Below the pieces are notes generated by a model, which was not told the DNA's origin, made no database searches, and was given only the letters and a program-made list of their open reading frames with translations. The position numbers and the translations under genes were made by a program. Positions 1-5,911 of a DNA stretch of 8,619 nt are shown piece by piece (positions within the stretch are counted from its first letter, which is position 1; each line of letters begins with the position of its first letter). This stretch comes from Firmicutes bacterium UBA5388 (lineage in GTDB: Bacteria; Bacillota; UBA4882; UBA10575): positions 1 through 8,619 of the forward strand of contig DHOO01000042.1 in assembly GCA_002409975.1 (NCBI GenBank), written 5' to 3'.

Positions 1-52
1 ATTTTCATCCTTTCATGTGCGCGGGCGGTAGCCAGCATGAAGAATTACTTAG
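1..52 (+). repeat. 52-bp GC-rich hairpin repeat, copy 1
   Basis: This is the first of two related elements; the second is at 8519-8570 in the same orientation. They align without gaps, with 44 of 52 bases identical and an exact 16-base core (21-36). An outer stem pairs 11-17 with 36-42 (the last pair is T-G). An inner GGC/GCC stem (24-26 with 31-33) closes a GGTA loop. The core is much richer in G+C than the surrounding DNA. The element directly abuts the proB stop codon. It may extend beyond the start of the window. I do not recognise the family; it could be a REP-like dispersed repeat or part of a small RNA. No U-tract follows the hairpin on the minus strand, so it is not a standard terminator for proB. 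Confidence 0.75.
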
Positions 53-1192
53 TTACTCCAGACAAACCATATTATTCCTATGGATTACTTCTTCGTAGGT
101 TTTATACCCTAGAACTTTTGGTAGATGAGCAGTATTGGCTCCCATTATTTTTTCAATCTCCTCGGAACTAAAATTACTCAATCCCCTAGCAATTTCTTTT
201 TCTGATTGATCTAAAACTCTAATCAAATCTCCAATCCCGAATTCTCCCTGAACTCCAGTGACTCCAGAAGGAAGTAAACTTTTCTTATCTTGAAGTAGAG
301 CTGTTACCGCTCCCTGATCAATAATCACTTCACCTTGAGGCTGTCCTGCAAAAGCGATCCACCTTTCCCTCTGAACCAAAGCTTCATGATTAGGCAGAAA
401 TACTGTGCCAATAGTCTCTCCCTCAAGGATCTTCATTAGAGCGTCGGGATCTTCCCCAGAGGCAAGTACCATCATAATTCCCGATCTAGTAGCTATCCGA
501 GCAGCTTCAAGCTTAGTGATCATTCCTCCGGTTCCTCTTGATGTCCCCGCTTCCCCTGCTGTCGCCCAAATAGCTGGAGATATTTCTTTTACCTCTGGTA
601 TCAAGGTGGCGTTAGTATCTTTACGGGGATCACCGGTAAATAGACCTTCAATATCTGAGAGTAAGATGAGTAGATCGGCGCCTACCAGCCCTGCCACCAA
701 CGCTGCTAAGGTATCATTATCTCCAAAACGAAGTTGAAGTTCCTCCGTAGCCACGGTGTCGTTCTCGTTAATAATAGGAAGAGCTCGATATTCATTGGCT
801 AGCATCAAGAGAGTGTTACGAGCATTTAAGTATCGACGACGATCACTCATATCTTCCCTTGTTAATAAGATTTGAGCAGCCGTAACACCATATTCTGAAA
901 AATACTTGGTATAAACTTGCATTAATAGACCCTGTCCGACAGCAGCTACTGCTTGTCGTTCAGGAATAGTTCGAGGTTTTTCTTTTAATCCCAAACGGCC
1001 CACTCCTGCTCCGACAGCACCTGAAGTAACTAGTACTACTTCTTTTCCCGAGTTATGTAAGTCAGCAATTTGACGAACAAGTTTTTCTAAGTGTTTAAGG
1101 TTTAAACGTCCAGACGAATACGTTAAGGTACTAGTTCCGACTTTCACCACAATTCTTTTTGCCTGTTTAATCCCTGTTCTATTTTCTAACAA
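53..1192 (-). CDS. proB: Glutamate 5-kinase (proline biosynthesis)
   Basis: ProB phosphorylates L-glutamate with ATP to give glutamyl 5-phosphate, the first step of proline synthesis in the cytosol. From the chosen start the protein has 379 residues. The amino-acid kinase domain spans about 12-265, with KVGTSTL (17-23), VTSGAVGAG (55-63), NENDTVA (142-148), FGDNDTLAA (156-164), LLSDIEGLFTGDPR (177-190) and GTGGMITKLEAA (220-231). A PUA domain follows at about 285-365, as in the E. coli and Bacillus enzymes of roughly 365 residues. I chose the TTG at 1190-1192 because GAGGGG (1200-1205) lies 7 bases upstream and little sequence precedes the kinase domain. The frame also opens at a TTG at 1228, which would add 12 residues, but that lies only about 10 bases from the predicted transcript start and has no ribosome binding site. 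The gene has its own promoter and is cut off from obgE by a terminator. proA is not in the window; it may lie beyond position 1. Confidence 0.95.
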   Translation of the reverse strand: MLENRTGIKQAKRIVVKVGTSTLTYSSGRLNLKHLEKLVRQIADLHNSGKEVVLVTSGAVGAGVGRLGLKEKPRTIPERQAVAAVGQGLLMQVYTKYFSEYGVTAAQILLTREDMSDRRRYLNARNTLLMLANEYRALPIINENDTVATEELQLRFGDNDTLAALVAGLVGADLLILLSDIEGLFTGDPRKDTNATLIPEVKEISPAIWATAGEAGTSRGTGGMITKLEAARIATRSGIMMVLASGEDPDALMKILEGETIGTVFLPNHEALVQRERWIAFAGQPQGEVIIDQGAVTALLQDKKSLLPSGVTGVQGEFGIGDLIRVLDQSEKEIARGLSNFSSEEIEKIMGANTAHLPKVLGYKTYEEVIHRNNMVCLE

Positions 1193-1242
1193 GATTAAAC
1201 CCCTCACTTCCCAGGTTATTCTTGGCAAGCTTTACTTTTTAA

Positions 1243-1271
1243 ATTATACTATAAAGTTCCAGCTTTGCCAC
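1243..1271 (-). promoter_or_regulatory. Sigma-A-type promoter of proB
   Basis: Read on the minus strand, a perfect -10 box TATAAT (1243-1248) lies 17 bases downstream of GTGGCA (1266-1271), which matches 4 of 6 bases of the -35 consensus. Transcription would begin near 1236-1238, leaving a leader of about 45 bases before the TTG start at 1192. The promoter sits just after the terminator of the upstream unit, which fits independent transcription of proB. Confidence 0.7.
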
Positions 1272-1280
1272 CCCTAAACT

Positions 1281-1314
1281 AAAAATAAAAAAGAACACTG
1301 AAGTTACAGTGCTC
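1281..1314 (-). terminator. Rho-independent terminator after the obgE unit
   Basis: On the minus strand GAGCACTG (1307-1314) pairs with CAGTGTTC (1293-1300) over 8 base pairs, including one G-T, around a six-base loop. A U-rich tract TTTTTTATTTTT (1281-1292) follows. This is a canonical intrinsic terminator. It ends transcripts carrying obgE and the small cysteine protein gene, just before the proB promoter. Confidence 0.9.
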
Positions 1315-1360
1315 AAACTCACAATTCTCGCATTCGTCCCTTTGCACAAAACCAAGCAAT

Positions 1361-1382
1361 TTTAGTTCAATAATGAACTAAA
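1361..1382. repeat. AT-rich perfect inverted repeat
   Basis: TTTAGTTCA (1361-1369) and TGAACTAAA (1374-1382) are perfect complements separated by a 4-base spacer. There is no U-tract on either side, so it is not a standard terminator. It lies between the small cysteine protein gene and the terminator at 1281-1314, in a 272-base stretch with no other gene I can support. It may be an mRNA 3'-end hairpin, a processing site or a protein-binding dyad; the sequence does not decide. Confidence 0.5.
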
Positions 1383-1464
1383 TTACAACCCAGCTATAAG
1401 ATAGTTATCCACATTACCGACTCGACCTAAAAAATAAAGTGAATTTATATTCCCTATAGATAAA

Positions 1465-1656
1465 TTAACCAATTTTCTGATCTTCCCGGTCCTTTTTTTG
1501 TTGACGGCGATGGAATTCATAGCGAGGATCTCCTTTTTTCCACTGAGTTTCTCTTTCTCTGACTACAGTTTTCTCTCGAATCACAAATTCATTTTTTGCT
1601 GGACAGAAAAAAAGATCAGCATCCTCCTTACAATTCCCGCAATCCAAGCAGGACAT
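1465..1656 (-). CDS. Small cysteine-motif protein, unknown function
   Basis: The product has 63 residues, and I do not recognise it as a named family. The N-terminus carries four cysteines, C3, C6, C9 and C18, in a C-x2-C-x2-C-x8-C arrangement that could bind zinc or an iron-sulfur cluster. The last 30 residues are strongly charged (runs such as RRQQKKDREDQK), with no membrane segment or signal peptide, so a soluble nucleic-acid or protein-binding role is possible. The frame extends upstream into the end of obgE, but I chose the ATG at 1654-1656 because AGGAGG (1666-1671) sits 9 bases before it and the cysteine motif starts there. The gene begins 19 bases after the obgE stop and shares its terminator, so the two are co-transcribed. 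The strong ribosome binding site and the tight spacing argue for a real gene. Confidence 0.8.
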   Translation of the reverse strand: MSCLDCGNCKEDADLFFCPAKNEFVIREKTVVRERETQWKKGDPRYEFHRRQQKKDREDQKIG

Positions 1657-1675
1657 GCCTAATAACCTCCTAAAA

Positions 1676-2944
1676 TTAATAATAGTCCTCGAGCTGAAAG
1701 ACAAGCTCATAGTTACCAATGCGGACCAGATCTCCCTCCTTTACACCGGCCTCTTCCAATGCCGTCAATATCCCCCAGTGTTTGAGCATCTTGTCTAACC
1801 GGATGACAGCTTCATCCTGGGTAGGATTGAAGCGCATTACCTTTTTAAGTAATTCATCGCCTTCTATCCGATAAGAACCAGAATCCTCCTTAATAACGGT
1901 AAAATCTAGTCCTTTTTTGTCTGTTATTTTGGGATCATTTATGATTTCAAGTTTAGGAATACTAGGAATTTTCTCCAGCTTGGCCATGATCTTATAAAGC
2001 GTATTCTTGACATTTTCCCCAGTAACAGCCGAGATACACTCAACTTCATACCCTTGGTTCGAGATTTTCTTGATAAATTCCTCTTTATTGTCGTCAGCAG
2101 ACGGCAGATCGATCTTTGTTCCAATCACCATCTGTTCTTTTTGTGTTAATTTCTCACTATAACTGGCTAGTTCAAAATTAATTTCCCTAAAAGCTTCCCA
2201 AGGCGACGGAACAGATAAATCCACGAGGTGAACTAGAAGACGGGTTCTTTCCACATGCTTTAGAAATTCAAACCCCAAGCCGATCCCTTGATGGGCGCCT
2301 TTTATTAATCCCGGAAGATCAGCAACCACGAAACTCCGATGCTCAACTTCGACCACACCTAAAATAGGACTTAAGGTAGTAAAAGGGTAAGAAGCAACTT
2401 TCGGTTGCGCAGCTGAGATCACTGAAAGTAAGGTGGATTTTCCCGCATTAGGATAGCCAATTAATCCGACATCTGCTAACACTTTTAACTCTAAATCTAA
2501 TCTTGCTTCCTCACCAACCTCTCCCTTCTCAGCATAACGCGGAGTTTGGTGAGAAGAACTGGTAAACTTTGAATTGCCACGACCGCCACGGCCACCTTTG
2601 GCAACCAAACACTTTTCCCCGTGCGTAGTAAAATCCGCAATCACTTGTTCTCCTTTGCGAACAATGGTACCTACAGGCACTCTGATGATCAGATCGTTCC
2701 CGGTTTTTCCAAAACATTTACTACCCTTTCCATTTTCCCCAGAGGTAGCCTTAAATAATTTCTTGTATCTAAGGTGACTTAAAGTGGTATATGCTTCATC
2801 CGCTTGTAAATAAACACTACCTCCGTCTCCTCCGTCTCCTCCATCAGGTCCTCCTTTAGGAACATATTTTTCACGACGGAAACTAACAACTCCGTCGCCA
2901 CCTTTTCCCGCAACTACCTTGATTGTAACTTCATCAATAAACAT
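1676..2944 (-). CDS. obgE: Obg-family ribosome assembly GTPase
   Basis: Obg (CgtA) is a conserved, usually essential GTPase that binds the 50S subunit and links its assembly to nutrient and stress state; in Bacillus it is also tied to sporulation and the general stress response. The protein has 422 residues. The glycine-rich Obg fold covers about 1-158 (GKGGDG at 13-18 and the GGPDGGDGGDGG segment at 31-42). The G domain follows: G1 GYPNAGKST (163-171), switch I threonines near 189-190, G3 DLPG (209-212), G4 TKID (276-279) and G5 SAV (305-307). A C-terminal OCT domain spans about 342-418. All nucleotide-binding motifs are intact. The ATG at 2942-2944 has AAAGGAG seven bases upstream. A terminator precedes the gene, separating it from rpmA, and a small cysteine protein gene follows. 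Confidence 0.97.
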   Translation of the reverse strand: MFIDEVTIKVVAGKGGDGVVSFRREKYVPKGGPDGGDGGDGGSVYLQADEAYTTLSHLRYKKLFKATSGENGKGSKCFGKTGNDLIIRVPVGTIVRKGEQVIADFTTHGEKCLVAKGGRGGRGNSKFTSSSHQTPRYAEKGEVGEEARLDLELKVLADVGLIGYPNAGKSTLLSVISAAQPKVASYPFTTLSPILGVVEVEHRSFVVADLPGLIKGAHQGIGLGFEFLKHVERTRLLVHLVDLSVPSPWEAFREINFELASYSEKLTQKEQMVIGTKIDLPSADDNKEEFIKKISNQGYEVECISAVTGENVKNTLYKIMAKLEKIPSIPKLEIINDPKITDKKGLDFTVIKEDSGSYRIEGDELLKKVMRFNPTQDEAVIRLDKMLKHWGILTALEEAGVKEGDLVRIGNYELVFQLEDYY

Positions 2945-3046
2945 TGATTAACTCCTTTAAGACTAAACCATACTCTACATATTATTCTACAGGGAAGATG
3001 GAATATCCTTTCACAACAGACAAAGTTAATTACTAAGTCGAACGTG

Positions 3047-3065
3047 CTTATACCCCCCCTTATAC
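3047..3065 (-). promoter_or_regulatory. G7 tract between TATAAG repeats, upstream of obgE
   Basis: On the minus strand two copies of GTATAAG (3059-3065 and 3047-3053) are separated by five G, making a run of seven G (3053-3059). TATAAG resembles a -10 box. The site lies in the obgE leader region, roughly 100 bases before the start codon. Homopolymer runs of this kind can change length during replication, which would alter the spacing of the two copies. Whether either copy is a promoter element is unproven; no good -35 box is visible. Confidence 0.25.
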
Positions 3066-3089
3066 TGTGTTAAAAGGATGATTAAGTAA

Positions 3090-3095
3090 ATTATA
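3090..3095 (-). promoter_or_regulatory. Candidate -10 box for obgE
   Basis: A perfect TATAAT (minus strand) lies just downstream of the rpmA terminator, about 145 bases before the obgE start. The hexamer at the right distance (GGTTTT, inside the terminator stem) is a poor -35 match, and there is no extended TGn motif. The call rests on the -10 match and on the need for a promoter after a terminator. Confidence 0.3.
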
Positions 3096-3110
3096 CAATT
3101 CCCTCAGTTT

Positions 3111-3132
3111 AAAAAACCGCCTAAAGGCGGTT
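3111..3132 (-). terminator. Rho-independent terminator after rpmA
   Basis: On the minus strand AACCGCC (3126-3132) pairs with GGCGGTT (3115-3121) around a TTTA loop. A run of six T (3111-3116) follows, two of them in the stem. It starts 14 bases after the rpmA stop. It ends the L21-Prp-L27 unit, though partial readthrough into obgE is possible. Confidence 0.85.
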
Positions 3133-3146
3133 AATGATTTAGTGAT

Positions 3147-3437
3147 TTAAACCATGGCTAAAGTTTCGGAATAGACACTTACCTTTTTATTGTTTTTCCC
3201 TTTTCTTTCAAAAGCAACAAATCCATCTACTAAAGCAAACAGGGTATCATCTTTACCTATTCCTACATTGTTTCCCGGATGAAATTTAGTCCCCCGTTGG
3301 CGTACAAGGATACTACCAGCTCTAACTTGTTGCCCAGCAAATCTTTTAACACCTAATCTCTGAGCTTGGCTATCGCGTCCGTTTCTGGTACTACCCATTC
3401 CTTTCTTAGAAGCAAAAAACTGTAAATCAAACCTCAT
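3147..3437 (-). CDS. rpmA: 50S ribosomal protein L27 with cleavable leader
   Basis: L27 binds near the peptidyl-transferase centre, and its flexible N-terminus reaches the tRNA ends. The 96-residue product starts MRFDLQFFASKKG. Residues 1-8 form the Firmicutes-type extension, and LQFF/A (5-9) is the known cut site of protease Prp, leaving a mature protein that begins ASKKG. GSTRNGRDS (15-23) and RQRGTKFHPG (46-55) are typical L27 blocks. The frame opens 18 codons further upstream, but the ATG at 3435-3437 matches the family start and has AAGGAGGTGG (3444-3453) in front of it. The gene overlaps the end of prp by 11 bases, which suggests translational coupling. A terminator follows. Confidence 0.97.
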   Translation of the reverse strand: MRFDLQFFASKKGMGSTRNGRDSQAQRLGVKRFAGQQVRAGSILVRQRGTKFHPGNNVGIGKDDTLFALVDGFVAFERKGKNNKKVSVYSETLAMV

Positions 3438-3777
3438 TTTTCTCCACCTCCTTGATGGATATTTCAACGTATTTTTGATATTCTCCAGCAATTTGCTGTA
3501 AACCCAGGTACATCAGGTTCAAGATGAAATTGGCTTGACAGAGTTTCTCTTGGTCTGTTTCTTGAAGGATTAGACAAGAAAAATAACCACTTCCCTTTTC
3601 CTGCTTTAGGCGGAGCTTTAACCCCACCAACTGCTCTAACCCTAAAACGGTTGTTTGAACAAGTGTTGAAACACCGGCACAAACAATATCTTTTCCAACC
3701 GATGCGTAGTTGGTATGACCCTTCGCGGTAAAACCAATAAAATGTCCGTCAGAAGTCAGAAATTGAACGGAAGTCAT
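3427..3777 (-). CDS. prp: Ribosomal-processing cysteine protease Prp (YsxB family)
   Basis: Prp removes the N-terminal extension of L27, a step required for working ribosomes in Staphylococcus aureus and, by family, in other Firmicutes. The 116-residue protein has the usual length. The catalytic pair is visible: His21 in KGHTNYASVG and Cys33 in KDIVCAG, spaced as in the family. The start is the ATG at 3775-3777, three bases after the rplU stop, in the string TAATAAATG. Its ribosome binding site GAAGGA lies within the last codons of rplU. Its 3' end overlaps rpmA, so the protease sits between the two ribosomal protein genes and directly before its substrate. The substrate's LQFF/A site is intact, which supports the assignment. 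Confidence 0.95.
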   Translation of the reverse strand: MTSVQFLTSDGHFIGFTAKGHTNYASVGKDIVCAGVSTLVQTTVLGLEQLVGLKLRLKQEKGSGYFSCLILQETDQEKLCQANFILNLMYLGLQQIAGEYQKYVEISIKEVEKNEV

Positions 3778-3780
3778 TTA

Positions 3781-4089
3781 TTATCCTTCGATAGCCAACA
3801 CACGAAGACGTGTATATGGTTGACGATGGCCTAATCTTTTTCTGATGTTTTTCTTGGCTTTATAACGGAACACCAGAATCTTGCGAGCTTTATCTTGTTC
3901 AATAATCTCTGCTTTGACCTTAGCCCCTTCAACCAGGGGATTTCCTACTTTCAACTCTTCCCCGCCAATTAGTAAAACCCGATCTAAAATAACTTGAGTC
4001 CCAACCTCACCCGGTAACTTCTCAACATTAAACTGATCGCCAGTGGAAACTCGATATTGTTTACCACCGGTTTCTACAATCGCATACAT
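3781..4089 (-). CDS. rplU: 50S ribosomal protein L21
   Basis: L21 is a 23S rRNA-binding protein of the large subunit. The 102-residue product has the standard length and family blocks: MYAIVETGGKQYRV at the start, a central beta-barrel region, and the basic C-terminal signature RKRLGHRQPYTRLRV (83-97). The ATG at 4087-4089 has GGGGAGGTG about nine bases upstream. It is the first gene after a strong promoter and a structured leader, and prp begins three bases after its stop. The rplU-prp-rpmA order is the standard Firmicutes arrangement. Confidence 0.97.
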   Translation of the reverse strand: MYAIVETGGKQYRVSTGDQFNVEKLPGEVGTQVILDRVLLIGGEELKVGNPLVEGAKVKAEIIEQDKARKILVFRYKAKKNIRKRLGHRQPYTRLRVLAIEG

Positions 4090-4185
4090 CCGCTTACACC
4101 TCCCCGCCTAGACTCGCCAGTTTTGGTACCTTAAAACGGTTTTAAAACCAAAACCGAGCGGTTTGAAACAGGTTTAAAAACCTAC
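4090..4185 (-). ncRNA. Structured L21 leader (5' UTR of rplU)
   Basis: From the predicted transcript start near 4185 to the rplU start, the RNA folds into a compound hairpin. CUCG (4155-4158) plus GUUUUGGU (4147-4154) pair with ACCAAAAC (4120-4127) plus CGAG (4113-4116), leaving a UGG bulge (4117-4119). Inside, UUAAAA/UUUUAA (4140-4145 with 4131-4136) forms a small hairpin with a CCG loop. A separate hairpin lies at 4170-4183. An L21 leader that regulates its own operon is a described RNA family in low-GC Gram-positives; I assign this by position and structure, not by a covariance-model match. No terminator-like U-tract is visible, so control would be at translation or by another route. Confidence 0.6.
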
Positions 4186-4192
4186 AAATAAT

Positions 4193-4221
4193 ATGATAAC
4201 ACCCGTGAAGATTGTTGTCAA
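4193..4221 (-). promoter_or_regulatory. Strong sigma-A promoter of rplU-prp-rpmA
   Basis: On the minus strand a perfect -35 box TTGACA (4216-4221) is followed after exactly 17 bases by TATCAT (4193-4198), a 5/6 match to the -10 consensus. Transcription should start near 4185. The -35 box contains the TGA stop codon of the upstream RNase gene (4218-4220). With no terminator between them, rplU can be transcribed both from here and by readthrough. Confidence 0.85.
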
Positions 4222-5900
4222 TCACATAAAACTCCTTTAGCATACGTCTTAAACATTTTTTCGATCCTTACCTTAACTTGTTTGCCTACCATCCGTCCGG
4301 CACTCTCAATATCAATAATATATCCTTCGACTCTAGCAATCCCGTCCAGCGGATTATTTAAATGCGGTTCCACAACTTGCAATTCTAACTCATCTCCTTC
4401 TTTGACCGGAAGAGCCAAGGATTGAATATATTCTTTTTCCCCTGCAGCTAAAAGCCGAATCTCAGGTATAGGAATACTTTCCTTACCCCTAACAAAAAGG
4501 GTTTTTTTCATCGTTTTTTCCAATAAGCTTAACCGATTCCCTCCTGGCCCAATGAGCAAAGCCGCAATCGCAGGGTTCACCCCTAATAGTAAGGCCCGGT
4601 CTTTAGCCCTTTCTGCTCCCAACTCTAAAATGCGCCTTTCAGCGCGGGCAGTTTGCGTCTCCAACGAATATTTAAAACCCGTACCTTCACAACAGGAACA
4701 ACTTTGCTGTAATTGCTCTCTAAGACTCGGGCGAGTTTTCTTTCTCGTGAGTTCTAGAAGCCCCAGAGAAGTAAAGCCTAAAATATTAGATTTAACCTTA
4801 TCTTTTTGGAGTTCAGTGGCAAAACAATCTAGTACTTTCTTTTTACTTTCTTCATCAATCATATCAATAAAATCAATAATAATGATGCCACCAATATTTC
4901 TTAATCTTAATTGCCTGGCAATTTCCTTAGCAGCAGCCAAATTCGTATGGAGTACAGTATCTTCTAGACATATCGAGCCCGTAAACTTCCCGGTATTGAC
5001 ATCGACTACCGTCAACGCCTCAGTCTGATCAAAAACCAAGTAGGCGCCAGATTCTAACCATATTTTTCTCTTTAAAGCCTCCTCTATCTGCTGCTCAATT
5101 CCATAAACTGTAAACAAGGAACTCCCAGTAAATAATTTTACCCTACTCCGCAGATGGGAACCTAAGACAGTTAGTAGTTCCAAAGCTTTCTCATAAGTGG
5201 GTAGATCATCAATCACTAAACGATCAACCTCTGCGGTAAAAAGATCTCTTAAGATTCGATAGAGCAGATCATGATCATGAAAGAGTAAGGAGGGCACTGG
5301 ACCTTTTTTCGTTTTTTTAAGGATCTTTTGCCACAAATTATATAAAAAATCTCTGTCCGCCTCTAGCTCTTGTTCCTCAATTCCCTCAGCAGCAGTTCGA
5401 ATAATCAAACCCATTCCTTCCGGTTTTAAACGAGAAGCAATCTTTTTTAACCTTTCCCTTTCCTTTTCATCCTCTATCCGTCGTGAGATTCCAATATAAT
5501 CCACAGTAGGCATTAAAACTAAATAACGCCCCGGAAGCGTTAAATTCGTAACTACCCTGGCTCCTTTATTACCCATCGGCTCTTTAACCATTTGGACGAT
5601 GATTTCCTGTCCTTCGCGGAGCAATTCACTAATCGAGACCAAAGACTTTATATTCTCTCCTTCTTGTCCCCGCTCGTCATGGAGATCATCGATAAAAAGA
5701 AAAGCATTCTTTTCCATCCCTATATCCACAAAAGCCGCTTGCATTCCAGGAAGAACATTTTCTACTTTTCCTCGATAGATATTCCCGATCTGCCGCTGAG
5801 TAGTAAAATTTTCAATTGATAATTCAACTAGCTTTCCCTCTTCTAACACAGCCATCCTAGTCTCACTAGGACTCACATTAATTAAAAATTCTTTTTCCAT
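4218..5900 (-). CDS. rng: RNase E/G-family endoribonuclease
   Basis: This family cuts single-stranded RNA and, as RNase G, trims the 5' end of 16S rRNA and degrades mRNA. From the ATG at 5898-5900 the protein has 560 residues. An S1 RNA-binding domain spans about 37-125. Catalytic Asp300 (VVDVNTG) and Asp343 (IIDFIDM) are 43 residues apart, as D303 and D346 are in E. coli RNase E. The zinc-link cysteines are C401 and C404 (CSCCEG). Beyond these lie about 155 residues with an IGPGG motif (450-454), resembling a KH loop, and a C-terminal TRAM-like segment (about 498-558). There is no RNase E-type disordered scaffold. The frame opens 11 codons earlier, but AGGAAG sits before the chosen ATG and the family begins here. 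The gene starts 11 bases after the DUF2344 stop. Confidence 0.93.
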   Translation of the reverse strand: MEKEFLINVSPSETRMAVLEEGKLVELSIENFTTQRQIGNIYRGKVENVLPGMQAAFVDIGMEKNAFLFIDDLHDERGQEGENIKSLVSISELLREGQEIIVQMVKEPMGNKGARVVTNLTLPGRYLVLMPTVDYIGISRRIEDEKERERLKKIASRLKPEGMGLIIRTAAEGIEEQELEADRDFLYNLWQKILKKTKKGPVPSLLFHDHDLLYRILRDLFTAEVDRLVIDDLPTYEKALELLTVLGSHLRSRVKLFTGSSLFTVYGIEQQIEEALKRKIWLESGAYLVFDQTEALTVVDVNTGKFTGSICLEDTVLHTNLAAAKEIARQLRLRNIGGIIIIDFIDMIDEESKKKVLDCFATELQKDKVKSNILGFTSLGLLELTRKKTRPSLREQLQQSCSCCEGTGFKYSLETQTARAERRILELGAERAKDRALLLGVNPAIAALLIGPGGNRLSLLEKTMKKTLFVRGKESIPIPEIRLLAAGEKEYIQSLALPVKEGDELELQVVEPHLNNPLDGIARVEGYIIDIESAGRMVGKQVKVRIEKMFKTYAKGVLCD

Positions 5901-5911
5901 CCCACCACTTC

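Noticed and set aside
1..52. The repeat as a terminator of proB or as a CRISPR repeat.
   Set aside because: The hairpin is not followed by a U-tract on the proB strand, and there are only two copies 8.5 kb apart with no spacer array.
1193..1228. The TTG at 1228 as the proB start.
   Set aside because: It has no ribosome binding site and lies about 10 bases from the predicted transcript start; the TTG at 1192 has GAGGGG at 7 bases and fits the family length better.
1657..1719. An N-terminal extension of the small cysteine protein overlapping the end of obgE.
   Set aside because: The internal ATG at 1654-1656 has a perfect AGGAGG nine bases upstream, and the extension would read through obgE coding sequence in another frame.
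3438..3491. An 18-residue longer N-terminus for L27.
   Set aside because: The chosen ATG places the known LQFF/A extension at the N-terminus and has a strong Shine-Dalgarno sequence; the longer form lies within prp.
4552..5028. A 158-codon open frame on the plus strand opposite rng, and similar plus-strand frames opposite proB, obgE and the radical SAM gene.
   Set aside because: They lie wholly antisense to genes with clear family motifs. Their translations look like reverse-frame artefacts (Ser/Leu/Pro-rich, no recognisable domain), and no ribosome binding site supports them.
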